Shown one piece after another: positions 24,518-36,914 of a stretch of DNA of 64,000 nucleotides. Source of the DNA: Hippophae tibetana. Its lineage: Eukaryota > Streptophyta > Magnoliopsida > Rosales > Elaeagnaceae. Positions within the stretch are counted from its first letter, which is position 1; each line of letters opens with the position of its first letter. The notes below the pieces were generated by a model that was not told the origin of the DNA, searched no databases, and worked only from the letters and a program-made list of their open reading frames with translations. The DNA is taken from assembly GCA_037013495.1 (NCBI GenBank), contig CM072811.1, forward strand, positions 43,593,452 through 43,657,451, read 5' to 3'. The translations under genes and the position numbers were made by a program.

Positions 24518-25367
24518 TATAAATGTGATAGCATGTCCTAGGCTCCTAGCTAGCTGCACACTTGCGATGCAAATTACAACGACCAAGTCGCTTTTCTTGT
24601 GCTGCTTTTGCAAAGGTATACATACATTTCTAGTGTTATAAATTGCCTTTTTTTTTCCAAATTATAAAAAGCTTCGTTGCTATTAGATAATTAATACTCT
24701 TAATTGTGTTGCTATAATTTGCTCAAACACTACAATAAATTAATTTTTTTTTACCTTAATTAATTAGCAATTGTTAATTACATTACTAAAATTTGATTCA
24801 AATATAAATTATTTATTATTTTAAAGTATGTATTGAAATGATATTCTAGATAAATAAAATTTAAAATTAATATTATTTTTAAAAAATAAAAATGTTCAAT
24901 AATATGTGAAAAAAAGATAATAATCTCATAAATAAATAATACCTCCGACTCAAGTATAAAGGTGACAATTATATTGTTTTTGTTCCTTGTTCGTGTGCTA
25001 GATTTATGTTGCATTTGTTTCTGGTTGACACAATAATAAAAACTTGGAAAACTTAATTTTGTCATGTAATACATTTAGAATAATAGAGATTAACAAAACT
25101 TTAAATTTTTAAATAATTAATGAAATTATAAGAAAATCTATTTTTTCGTGGGTTGTATACATATTCGTGTTTGTCACTTAGATTCTTGGTCAAACCGTCA
25201 TGAAATAATTCTTACAATTATTTCACTAATTGATAAATCATGAAAAAAAACTTACACTACTTAATTATACATTAAGAATTCAGTGTGTCTAAAATATAAT
25301 TATAGAATAGTTTTATTACCATCCAATATGATGTCACCATTCTTTCGAAGTTGGGATATACAAGCCA
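24518..25367. repeat. Near-identical tract shared with copy A
   Basis: This is the partner of 2,614-3,463: one 1-bp indel over about 850 bp, with abrupt divergence at both edges. Copy B is diverged throughout the interval, so the identity is recent and restricted to A and C. Confidence 0.8.
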
Positions 25368-27299
25368 CCTACATTGATCGGTTTTTACTTTAAAAATCCA
25401 TCTGATGTGTATTTAACTCTGTATATAAAAAAGTTATCTTTGGTCGATGACAGTATATTTTTATTATTTATTTATTTATTTTTTGGTTAATTTTTTTACA
25501 TCAACATATATCAAAATATTTTTATAAATAATTATTTTATTACATTAATGATAAAAATTCATATTATATATTTAATGAGTATTCGTTAATTTAATTATGA
25601 TATTTTTATCTATAAAAAACCATATATTTAATCAACAATCATACTTTTTTATTAGTTTTTTTACATCAATAAATACCAAAATATTTATAAAATTAAATAC
25701 ATATTTTATTAGTTTTTTACATAAATATATATCAAAATATTCATATAATAAATACATTTTTTATGAATAATTTTTATTACATTACATATGATAATTTATA
25801 GTTGATGATTACCTATTTAATAAATATTTGATAAATTGACTTATGAGTATATCGTATTTTTATTGAATTAATATTTTTCATATTGAGATTCTATAATATC
25901 TCATATCAATTCAATAAAGTCATGTATATTATTGATTGAATAAATTTATATAATATTATGTTAAAATTGATTTATTTATTAAATAAATTCATTTAATTAT
26001 TGTTAATATTGTAATAAATCACTCATATTTATGTTGTATTTAGATTTTATTGTTCATAAAATAGCTATTATTAAATATTTATTTATTTCTAAAATAAAAA
26101 ATTAATTAACTATTTATTTTAAGAATATTTATGCAAACTATTTTATAAAATATTTTAACATCAATTTTTTAATTATAATAAAAATAACTTAAGAATTTAT
26201 ATTTAAAGAATTATTTTAAAAAAAATATATTAAAATAATAATAATAATTATTAAATAATTAACTTTATTATATATTTATTAAATTTAAATTATCAATCCA
26301 TGCTAAAAACTAATGTAATATAAAGTGGTTTATAAGTGTACGTTGAATTTAAAGCAAATGTAAATGTTGTATTGTTGTCATTGTCATAATTGATTAAAAA
26401 CAAAAACGAAATCTGGTTTTTCTTACGTCCATTTTGGAAAAGAATTGCACAAAGCCTGTTCCTTTGAGACAATATCAGAAATGCCCCCTTAATCATATAA
26501 GTTTAGGTGGGTTTATCCATTTTAACCTAGCGTATCCATAATTATCTATATTTTTAAAATAATATAATAATAATCTCTTCAATTACTTTAATATATACAT
26601 ATCATATCATGTAATTTCATATAATATAATCGAATGTTATAAAAAGTAATTGTATAATTCAAATAGTTTTATACTTTAATACTATCCCTATTAAATAAAA
26701 GAATATATATAGATGGATATTTTTGTAACAGTATATTAATAATTTTTATATTTAATTATAAATATATTATTAATATAAAATTAAGATTTAATTAAAGTTT
26801 TTAAAAAAATAAGTAAAAACACATCTTTAAAATAATTAAATAATAAAAAAATTCATTAAAATATTACTAACTAAAAAGTAATTTAGTTGAGCACAAAAAC
26901 CAAAAGAAATCATAAAAAGCGGAGAGATGGTTCATTAGTGGCAAACAACTTAATTTAAAGAGGAATGTGTCCTTAATCTTTTGCATCAATTTTTTTAATT
27001 AAATCTTAATTTTATATTATTATAATTAAAATTAAATATATAAATTATTATGATATTGTTATAAAAATACGAGTTCATACACATAATTTTTATTAAATAA
27101 TAATATTATTAAAGTAATAAACCTTTTAAATAACATAATTATCCTTTATTTATAGTATACATGTTAAATATTTAAAATTTTCTATTTATAACATAAAAAT
27201 TATTTATTTGTGTATGGTAAAGTAAATAGATAACACTCTTAAAGTAATATGAAAATAGGTTGGTTAGTAAAAGGAGGATTGCTTTAGTAATTTCCACTC

Positions 27300-27756
27300 A
27301 TCTTCATAGCTGGCGGTTTAACATTTTTCTGACAGTAAAATGTAATCACCAACCAAGCCTTACAACTCCGTATTAATAATAAAAAATTAGAGAGAGAGAG
27401 AGAGAGAGAAATACAAACTTGAAAGTTTAAAGTTGACACTTGACAATGTCATGAATTTAGGCTATAATACTAGGAAAGTGATCAAGGTTAATATATATGA
27501 AACTGTTCAAACATAGGCAGCTTTCAACTTTCAACTTTCAACCATCTAATGCTCTGCAATTATATATACACGTGTTGGTTTACAAAGTAAAACCAAAAAT
27601 CATATATTTCTAAAACTATAAATGCCCAATGCATGAACATAAACTTTTATATCCATCTCCAATTCTCAATCAATACTAGTACTACTACTACTACTACATC
27701 TTATTATACTTGTAATTAACATCCACTTTTCTTTTAGTTATTTCTGTCTTCAAGTG
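27300..27756 (+). promoter_or_regulatory. Promoter region of peroxidase 2
   Basis: A TATA box (TATAAAT, 27,617-27,623) and a G-box (CACGTG, 27,569-27,574) have the same order and nearly the same spacing as in peroxidase 1. TTGAC W-box cores lie near 27,434 and 27,441, and a (GA)n run near 27,391-27,408 is longer than in copy B. The 5' UTR contains an (ACT)n run that is expanded relative to peroxidase 1. Confidence 0.6.
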
Positions 27757-29241
27757 ATGAGTATGAAGAATCTCCAATTTCTCATTATGTTAATGTTTAT
27801 AACAATATCAATGATGGCTTCTCGATCATCAGCAACTCTGAAAGTTGGTTTTTACCAATCAACTTGCCCACAAGCCGAGGCAATTGTGAACAAAGCCGTG
27901 TCCAAAAACCCAGGCTTGGCTGCTGGCCTCATTAGGTTGCATTTTCATGACTGTTTTGTTAGGGTACGACCCTTTTCCACTATATATTTCAAAGGTGTCA
28001 ATCATGTCGTGTTGCACGGGTTTCTCCCGTTTGTGTGTTCTTGCTTAAATTTACCTAGTTTTTAATTATTATGAAAAGTTAAATTTTTATTTATAATGAA
28101 AAAAAAACTCAATATATTTTTCATTAAACTCATATTATAAATAATCACATATCATATTTTTTTTTGTATTTATATTTGTCTCATTTAGATACATTAGAAA
28201 CAAATGAGATGTCTCAATTAGTATTGTCTCGTTACCATATTCTTTTATTAAAAATTAAGTTAAATAAAATGAAATTTTTTAAAAAAATTAATAGATTGTA
28301 TTATAAATCTCATTACAATTTACACCTCTATAACCAAGTGAACTATAAAATCATTGCATGTTAATTGAATAAAAAATAATTAATTATATAAATAATAAAA
28401 TAAATTGATTTTGTTTATTTATCTACGTAACTCCTAAAACAAATTTATTTATTATTGTATATTTCAGGGTTGTGATGCATCTGTATTACTTGATTCAACA
28501 CCAGGAAACCCATCTGAAAAAGAACATCCAGCTAACAATCCAAGTTTAAGAGGATTTGAAGTGATTGACAAAGCAAAGTCTGAAATAGAAGCTAAATGTC
28601 CACAAACTGTTTCATGTGCAGACATTCTAGCATTTGCAGCGCGCGACAGTGCTTACAAAGTTGGAAACATTAAATATTCAGTACCTTCAGGTAGACGTGA
28701 TGGAAAAATTTCACTTAAAGATGACCCTTCCCAAAATCTCCCTCGACCTTCCTTCAATACCAAACAACTTAGAGAAAATTTTCAGAAAAAAGGACTCACT
28801 TTAGATGAAATGGTAACACTTTCTGGTGCACATTCTATTGGTGTGTCACATTGTTCTTCGTTTTTGAACCGTTTGTATTCCTTTAATTCTACTCATCCAC
28901 AAGACCCATCAATGGATCCTAAGCTTGTTAAAGAATTGAAGAAGAAATGTCCTCGTTCGTCTAGTAATGGAGCAAATGATCCTATAGTACCACTTGATAT
29001 GCTCACACCAAATAGACTTGATAACAAGTACTATAACGATTTGAAGAATCGTCACGGCGTATTAACATCAGATCAAATTCTTATGAATAGTCCTGCAACA
29101 AGTACAATTGTGAGGAACAATGCGAGGTATGGTACAACTTGGGCTAATAAGTTTGCTATAGCTATGGTGAAAATGGGCCATATTGAAGTTTTGACCGGAA
29201 GACAGGGTGAAATTAGGATGAAATGTAGGATTGTGAATTAA
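27757..29241 (+). CDS. Class III peroxidase 2 (secretory, two exons)
   Basis: Tandem paralog of peroxidase 1 with the same role: a secreted haem peroxidase of the cell wall. Exon 1 is 27,757-27,963 and exon 2 is 28,468-29,241; the intron begins GTACGA and ends TTTCAG. The protein has 326 residues, four fewer than its paralog because it lacks one NKAV unit. Signal peptide, distal Arg/His in RLHFHDCFV, calcium-site residues, proximal His in LSGAHSIG, eight cysteines and the NST glycosylation site are all kept. About a dozen residues differ in exon 2, for example Ile to Thr before VSCAD, His to Tyr in NNAR-H/Y-GT, and Lys-Arg to Met-Lys near the C-terminus. None removes a catalytic residue. It looks functional, and its promoter resembles that of peroxidase 1. 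Confidence 0.93.
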
Positions 29242-29837
29242 TTAAGTCATTTTGGGATTGAGTGTCTTGAATGACACACTTAGAAATGGGTTGATTTCTT
29301 TTATTGCATTATGTCATTTTTTTTTTGTAATTCAAGTGTAAATTTGTTACTCTATGTCATCTGTTTCATTATAATTCAACTGTAAATGTATTAATGGTTG
29401 AAATTCAATTCAAATAATAATTGAATGTGTTTAATTAAGCAGGAAAATTGTTTAAGTTTTTTATTTTCTTAATTTCATGCAAAAATAAAAAAATGAAAAA
29501 AAAAACTTTTATTAGTATCACAAGTAAACAAAATGCTTTAACTTCTATTTGCTTTTCTATTCTTAACAATTGCGTAGTGTTAAAACTATATTGAACAACT
29601 ACAAAAAATGCTAATAAGTCCCGTACGGATTTCACACTCACAAATCTAATTAATTCAAGAACTCATAAATGTTTTAACACAATATTGAACCAAAAATCCA
29701 ACACGTAAAAGAAAAATAACGTAAAAATCAAGAATAAGAGGTTTTAAGTGATTCAATACCTATACTATGCATGCTAATCCATTAGAAATAGAAAATGATA
29801 TATCCACTGGAAAGAGAAGATGATATATCCACAGTGT
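29242..29837 (+). other. 3' UTR and duplicated flank of peroxidase 2
   Basis: This matches 18,783-19,390. The stretch 29,760-29,837, between the matching flank and the MULE, has no match in copy B. Copy B may carry a small deletion here, or copy C a small insertion. Confidence 0.6.
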
Positions 29838-29846
29838 AAAAATAAA

Positions 29847-32800
29847 GGGGATTTTGTCCAAAATGGACATATCAAATAGAAAAGTTAAAAAAAAAACTAT
29901 TTCTGTTTTAATTTATAAAGATGCAAAATTTAACTTGAAACTTGAGACTTAATTTTTTAGCAGGTTTTACCTCTTTAACATTTTCACATTTATTTACCAA
30001 CTCTAAATAATATAGTTACATACCTATATAAATTTATAAAATAATTCAAAAATTAAATAACATAAATTAATAAACACATAAAAAGATCCAAATAAAAAAA
30101 ATAGATTACAACAATATTACGTATATAGTATGCATAAAATGAATATTTATATATTTATACATGATATAATAAAGAATAACTAAATTATATAAGAGATAAA
30201 AATTATAACTTTTTTAATAAATGATACTTATAGTAAGAAAATTAAACTATAAAATTTATAAGAACATGTTAAAAATTTTACTACTCAATTAGAATATAGT
30301 TAATAAAAATTATATAATATTATAGTAAAAGTTAAAAATATACAAGAAATGCTAAATGAAGATGTAGTATGACAAATAAATATTTAAATAATAAACTTTA
30401 GATGAAATACTATTATGTTTTTGTGTAAAATAAAATAATCACATTTGTAAACATAACACAAGAAAAAAATTATCAAAAAGTTTAGGGAGTATGCGTCAAT
30501 ATCGTGTCAAATTATTTATATTTGACATATGTGTGATCATATTATATTTAACATATGTGTAATCATATTATATTTGACTTATTTATTAATAAAATTATAT
30601 AAGTTTTTTTAATATCATATCAAATTATTTATATTTGCATTTTAAATCATATTATACCCATAAAATAGTCATCATTGTATATCTTTACTTCACTAAATTA
30701 AAATGCTAATTAACTATTTGTTTTAAAAGTTACTCAAAACTATTTTACAAAAGTTTTTAACATTAATTTTTTATCTTATTATAATAAAAACAATCTGAAA
30801 ATTTATATTTAAATATTTATCTTTTATTCATCCATAATATCGGTTCTATTTGAGAATATACAAGTAACATAGTATATTTTGGTAAATAAAGAATGTAATA
30901 TTTATTATATCATCATATAACTATGTTTACAAAAAAGTGACCAATATAAAAGAAGAAGAATATCCTCCATATATCTCAATAATGTTTAAGGGTGAGAAAA
31001 TAGAGAAGATTCTACAATCATTTGAAGGAATTGACTACAAGTCCTTATGCTATGACCACTCCTTTCACACCTACTACACAATATGACCTTCTTAATTACC
31101 TCCCCACATGAACATATACATCGCGTTCGTGGTCTACTACACTTCCTCTTAGTATTAGGAGGAAGTTCAACTAGGTCTATTATCTCTAGTAGAATAGTCT
31201 GGTACTCACCATTGTAAGTTGTCAAAAAAATGGACTCAACTATAAGTCATCGATGAAATAACATTGTTACAAGGTTGCACTAATGCAGTTGTACAATTCT
31301 CGTTAACAAGATCACCTTCTAATTCATATTCTTTGATCATGTCAAGATGTCCATCATCACTCTTATTCCTAAGAGCATTACCAATAAATTCATTATGATT
31401 TGAAGAACGATCAACACTTCGTGCATCATTCATACTCTCAAAAATATTGTCGTAATTTACATTACCAGTTCCAAAATTAACAAGTTCTTTATAACAAATA
31501 GAATGACGTATATCTACAGATCTTATCTCATTGTTTGTAACATATACAACAACTTGCTTTGATTATCTTGAACATGAAGGTTAAAAAACGCATCGAGATC
31601 TTCGTCATCGCCTATTAAAACAGTAGGTAGTGTTAGATCATTCTTATAGAAGTATCTCATTGAAATTTTATACTTGTACTTATCGATCTTTAACTTTTGA
31701 AAAAAAAATATCTTTAAGGTCATTATACATAATTTCTTTTCTGATCCTTATCATCAAATCTTAACCTTTTCGATATACTTCTTTGTCATCTTTCTTCGAC
31801 CACTTAACACCATGAATGATTAGAATACTAAGGCTATACATTCTCTAAAAGGTATATGAAAAATTAGCAAGTATTAATACATCAATACTTAAAATTAAAT
31901 TAATTTATTAATTAACACTCTATAGAATACTAAGGCCTAGTACATGGAGAAATTTTTTATAATAATATTTTTACTTTTAAATTTATAAATTATGTATAAT
32001 TTTGATAATTTAATAATAAGATATGCGTCTGCAAATATGTGTATAAATTTACATGATATTATAATTTTTATTTAACCTAACTACAACCTTTCAAGCCATT
32101 ATATTGAAACAACTTCTAAAAATAATCAGATCTAGAAATTCTTTTAAGGATTGACTTGACTAAATTCTCAGTCTCATTTGATTTTCTTATACAGTAATGA
32201 CACAATATAGATTGTGGTATACATTATAACCGTACCATCCAATTTCTCTCTTGAATCAAAATCACTGAAGTAACTCTAACATAGTGATTAGCAGACAGAA
32301 CTAGTTTGCAGAATCTGCACTATATAGAATGAATGAAAGAAACAAAATGCAAGCAAAGCAAGTAGATCAACTCTAACTCAAACACAACATATGACTAAAA
32401 ATTTACACCAGGGGAATACAAAACTCATAATCTGATTTAGTAACATGACTACATATCACCTCCCTCTTCTCAAATCCTAAAGATTAAATCTCCCAAAATT
32501 TTATTGATCAAGTTGATATCCAAGTTTCCCATATTTACTCTGCACATAAAATGCCAAAATTTTAGTACCAATTACTTCTAAACAATTAAAAACGAACTTT
32601 TTTATATTAAATAACAATAAAGGGTAAAGTTAAAAGTTCAAAAAACCAAACAACTTTATCGAAAATGACAACAAACCTTAGACATAATTTCAATTATCTT
32701 TGATTCACTGGGTTAACATATAATACAATTTTTCAACTAAAAATCTCATTAAATAACCCCAAATTAGTTTATGAGAAAAACAATCATCCAAATAGTTGAC

Positions 32801-33173
32801 AAACTTTTAAAAATTTCTCAACCCAACAATGGCTTCCTAAAGGTTTATAAATCTAGAAAAAAAATTCAACATTTACATGCTAATAAAACCAACATTAATT
32901 TACCCAACTTATATAATCAATACCACTAACCCGATTTTGGAAATCTTTCACTAGTAATAGAGAAAAGGAGAGAAAATCAGAGAAAATCAGAGAAGAGAAG
33001 TGGATGGAGAGTAGAGAAAGAGAAAGAAGAAGAAAATGGGAAAAGAGAAGAAAAAAATAGGAGATATCAACAACTTGTATGTGGAGTTACCATTTGCTTA
33101 TTTTAAAACTAAATCATAAATGAGCCTCTTTTTAAACTATTATACAGGATATGTTTATTTTAGACAAAAACCC
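29847..33173 (-). mobile_element. Mutator-like element (MULE), 3.3 kb, internally deleted
   Basis: The left end reads GGGATTTTGTCCAAAATGG and continues ACATATC. The right end reads inward GGGTTTTTGTCTAAAATAA and continues ACATATC, giving an imperfect inverted repeat of roughly 50 bp. A perfect 9-bp direct repeat, AAAATAAAG, flanks the element (29,838-29,846 and 33,174-33,182). Nine-base target duplications and long terminal repeats define Mutator-like elements. Inside is a broken minus-strand transposase relic. Copy B lacks the element at the same place, so it is an insertion younger than the peroxidase duplication. Stretches without genes inside it are AT-rich. Confidence 0.85.
30986..31732 (-). 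pseudogene. MULE transposase relic lacking its catalytic core
   Basis: Read on the minus strand, the N-terminal part (31,732-31,523) includes KISMRYFYKNDLTLPTVLIG followed by DDEDLDAFF, which resembles the N-terminal region of plant MULE transposases. A frameshift leads into a second piece (to 31,236). After a stop, the last piece (31,225-30,986) carries a CCHC-type zinc knuckle, CSRCERSGHSIRTC, typical of MULE and FAR1-family C-termini. The central transposase domain with its DDE residues and the SWIM domain are missing. It cannot be active. Similarity is judged by eye, so the N-terminal assignment is less certain than the knuckle. Confidence 0.55.
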
Positions 33174-35696
33174 AAAATAAAGTACAGAGCATCAATGATA
33201 GATTACATAGAAAACCCTGAATTGAACATTCGATGTTCTTGATGAATACACACACGAGAGAACATAGAGAACATGTAACAACATAACAAGAGAAGAAAAG
33301 AAATGAAGAGTTACATCTTAAAAACCCTAAAAAGGGGGTGTATATATATGTGTGTGTGTGTGTGAAATGATCAAAATTCCCTTAAGTTCTTTAGCTCATA
33401 GGCTTAGCCTGCCCATAGACCCGCACAATAATGGACCAGGATCTAATTCAACCCAATTTCAGCATCCAAAGCCCAATTACCAAATGCATATGAAATAATA
33501 CAATAAGTCACATATTGATATACTTAAACATTAGGGATGAGTAGCGGATCAAAATTGTCTGTTTTTGGCGAATTTGAATTTGATCTGATCCGAATGAATT
33601 TAAAGATTTTTAATTCGAATTCGATCCGATGATATAATCAATCCGAATAATCTGAATCCGAACAAATCAGATTTTTTCTAATTAGATAAATTCAGATTGA
33701 TATTAAAATTTATTTATTAATTATTACCATATATAAAACATGACATGCACAAATATAAATTTTAAATTGATATTTTTATAATAAATATTATTATTTATTA
33801 TCATTATTAAAAAAATTAAAAGAACACTAAGTATTTTTGTACAATTATTAAATTAAAATAAACATTTATATTTATTTTAAAACTAAAATAATAATCTATT
33901 ATAATTATGGTATACATAATATTTAAATATAACACATTATAAAATAAAATATACATTTATTTATAATTTAATCTAGATCGAATATATATAACAGATTATA
34001 AAATCTGTTAATCTGAATCTGATTCGAATCTAAACAAATTGTATAATTTTTAATCCAAAATCGATCCAATTATAAAATTTATCAATCCAATATGATTATC
34101 GAATTATCTATTCACTCGTACTTAACATAATGGATATGTGCATGCAAGTGTAACTCATTTAATTATAAATATAATGTTCTCATCATATGCAGTGCACAAA
34201 TTAACAAGCCCACTTGGGCATATTGAGTCCCAACTATAAATTTGTGTGTTGTGTTGTATTAAAAAAAAAATCCAAAAGACTCGTGCTATAACTTCTTAAG
34301 CTACACTTTTAGAAAGCATGCATGAGAAATGGAGAGAAGAATATATATATATATATATAGTGGGAAACTTACCATACCAACCTGTATTTTTAATCCACTT
34401 TAATCAAAATGAAAATGAAAATTTAATTTTGCAGCTGTGCTTTTCTTTTTTAAAATGTATACATCACAAGCTATGCAATAAAATGTGCTAATGTATAACT
34501 CTTTTATTGATCCAACCACCACCTAGCTGCTAAATAAAAAACTATATATTGTGAACCATATATTTTCTTCTATTGTCGGGAAACAACTGTTGTCTTCTCC
34601 CCTTCAGTATAGGTAAATGATATACTCTTGTTCATGTATAAAATGAGGTGAGAAAATGTTGGCGGATATGTACTTTGAAGATAAAAAATTGATGGTACAT
34701 CTCCTAATAATTTATGCTTCAAGGTACGTAAATAGGTAATTAATTAAAACACTCTTAATTATAGAATTTCAAATGATATATTTCAGAAAACTTTACAATT
34801 GAGCTTACAAAATTAGAGAAAAAAGTTTCAATTAAGTAATTTAAATTAAATTTTAATGTATGTTTAGTCTTTAAGATAGTAAAAGATGTTTTTTAATCCT
34901 TAATTTTGATAAAAGAGAATAATTAAGGCCAATTAATATTATTTTTATTTTAAAATTATATTATTTATTTTTAATTGAATTCATTTCTTAAAATTATAGG
35001 ACTAAAAAATACATTTTATAATTACATCTCATAAAATTTTATCTTGTCAATTGGTTTTAGATAAATAAAATGCTGCCTAAATAAATCTGCTCCTATTTAA
35101 GAAATAAATAAGATCGGAAGAAATATGAAAGCATAAAGGATAAAAGAAGTAAACTAATTATAATAAAAGTATGAAAGAGTTTATTAACTTTTTGGTGATA
35201 AACCACATGTTTAATAACTATGAAAAAATATATTAAAAATTTAAAACTTCAAAAAAATCAAAAATTAAACAAGTGAATATATATTTACATTTTTTTTTAG
35301 TTACGTACAATATGTTCTTAAATCAATTATAATTCAAAAATATAAATTTAGATAGGTTTGACAACATAATTATTAATTTAAAAACACATAACAATTCAAA
35401 AATATATATATGTATATTCATATGCTTTATTTTTGATATTTTTTTATATATTTTTAAATTTTTTATAATTAATATACTTATAGTATTTCATCCAAAAATT
35501 AAATCTTCATCTAATATAAAATCCGTACAAGGCAGACTATGCAGCATATAAAGCTGTAAATATATTAAGTAATTAAACTGAAAGGAGAAAATATTAAATT
35601 CTTCGGATTTAAGGACTCTTGGACGCACTCATTTTAAGTTAGTGGGCGCATCATAAATACACCACCAATGTCATAACTCCATCTACACATATCATT
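33174..35696. other. Intergenic DNA between copy C and the secreted-protein gene
   Basis: The duplicated flank ends near 33,390. A possible hAT-like MITE lies at 33,531-34,127 (separate entry), and a short (AT)n run near 34,342-34,360. I see no supported exon elsewhere in this interval. Confidence 0.5.
33531..34127. mobile_element. Possible hAT-like foldback MITE
   Basis: The left end GGATGAGTAGCGGATC and the right end, read inward as TACGAGTGAATAGAT, are weakly inverted, and the interior carries many AATCCGAAT- and GATCCGAT-like words on both strands. No clean target duplication is visible, so the boundaries are uncertain. Confidence 0.3.
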
Positions 35697-35917
35697 AGAA
35701 AGCTTTGGACAATACTGCAAATACACAAACTATTGGCATGTACAACCGTTATCAAATAGCTTCAATTCAGGTTTATCTAATCACTATTATAAAAATAATA
35801 ATAATCCAAATTACTAGCATTAATATTGCAAATTGGATTTGACTCCCTTGATCTATTGTTTTCTATTTTTTGACCCATCAATAGAAAGCTTTGGACAATA
35901 CTGCAAATACACAAACT
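35697..35917. repeat. 35-bp direct repeat upstream of the secreted-protein gene
   Basis: AGAAAGCTTTGGACAATACT and the next 15 bases occur identically at 35,697-35,731 and 35,883-35,917. A partial third copy (AGAAAGCTTTTGGAC, 36,841-36,855) lies immediately before the TATA box of the gene at 36,915. It may mark promoter sequence duplicated upstream. Confidence 0.65.
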
Positions 35918-36149
35918 TTTGGCCAAAAATTTCATTACCAGAGCACTTACTTCACTTGCTTAGCTTCCTTTTTGCTATATCATGAAGATTAGGTTTCATA
36001 AAAAATTTCTTCAAATTTTTGAACATTCTCTTACTTTTGACCCCTCGTAATTCTCTCATTGTTTTTTTTTTTGTCATGAAAGTCTAAAATCCAAACATAA
36101 TCAAAATAAACTAACAAACATAACATCAAATTATTGCAAAAATTACAAA

Positions 36150-36620
36150 TGTATCATCTAATTGTATCAAGTGAAAAAAATAAGATTAAACTAATAGTGA
36201 TATAAATGTACTATTATATTACTTTTTCGATGATTATGTATATTTTTAATGATATATTTATACGACTCATAAGAAATTTGGTGTTAAATTTATACTATTA
36301 TTAAAAAACTTAGTAGTAGATTTGTACCAATAATAAGAATTTCGAGCGATAGACTAACAAATATACTATTAAACTATTACAACATATTATCTAACTGTAT
36401 CGAGTGAAAAAAATAACATTCAACTAATAGTGGTATAAATGTACTATTATGTTATTTTTTCGATAGTTATGTTATATTTTTAATGATAGATTTATATAAC
36501 TCATAAGAAGTTTAGTGGTAAATTTATACCATTAATAAAAAAATTGGTGGTAGATTTATACTAATAATAAGGATTTCGAATATAGATTTGTACCATTAAT
36601 AATATTTAAGTGTTATTTTT
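36150..36620. repeat. Tandem repeat with a unit of about 234 bp
   Basis: Unit 1 starts near 36,150 (TATCATCTAATTGTATCAAG) and unit 2 near 36,384 (TATTATCTAACTGTATCGAG). Each continues with GTGAAAAAAATAA and the phrase ATATAAATGTACTATTAT or a close variant. It is AT-rich and noncoding, and lies just upstream of the secreted-protein gene. Confidence 0.7.
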
Positions 36621-36840
36621 ATCATTTCATAAAATTAGATTATATGTTTGTAATTTTTATAATAATTTGATGATATATTTATTAGTTTACATATAACAAC
36701 TATATTATAATTACTATTTTCTAATAAGCAAAATGATATAATAAAAAATAACCTAAAAAATGGTACAGTCCTAATTCAAAAACTTAGTGTACTTAAAAGT
36801 GTTCAACCTACCTAACCTACTGCACCAAATAACTTTAACT

Positions 36841-36914
36841 AGAAAGCTTTTGGACTATAAGAAGAGGTGCAGAGAACTAAGCTCCACATTGCACTATAGT
36901 ATTTAGAAAAAGAA
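36841..36914 (+). promoter_or_regulatory. Core promoter and 5' UTR of the small secreted-protein gene
   Basis: A TATA-like box (CTATAAGA, core 36,856-36,860) lies 55 bp before the ATG, predicting a very short 5' UTR of roughly 25-30 nt. The 15 bp immediately before the box repeat part of the upstream 35-bp repeat. Confidence 0.45.

Larger units (their letters stand above)
21936..33390. repeat. Segmental duplication copy C, carrying peroxidase 2
   Basis: The left part (21,936-26,990) matches copy A. From 24,536 on it also matches copy B, including the peroxidase and its downstream flank. The unit is interrupted by the MULE at 29,847-33,173, after which homology to copy B resumes (33,280-33,390 against 19,390-19,475). 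From 23,541 to 24,528 and from 25,370 to 27,300 the DNA is AT-rich with no coding signal beyond the repeats described separately. Confidence 0.85.

Noticed and set aside
28164..28364. 66-codon frame inside the peroxidase 2 intron
   Set aside because: It lies wholly within the intron, is AT-driven and has no counterpart in the peroxidase 1 intron.
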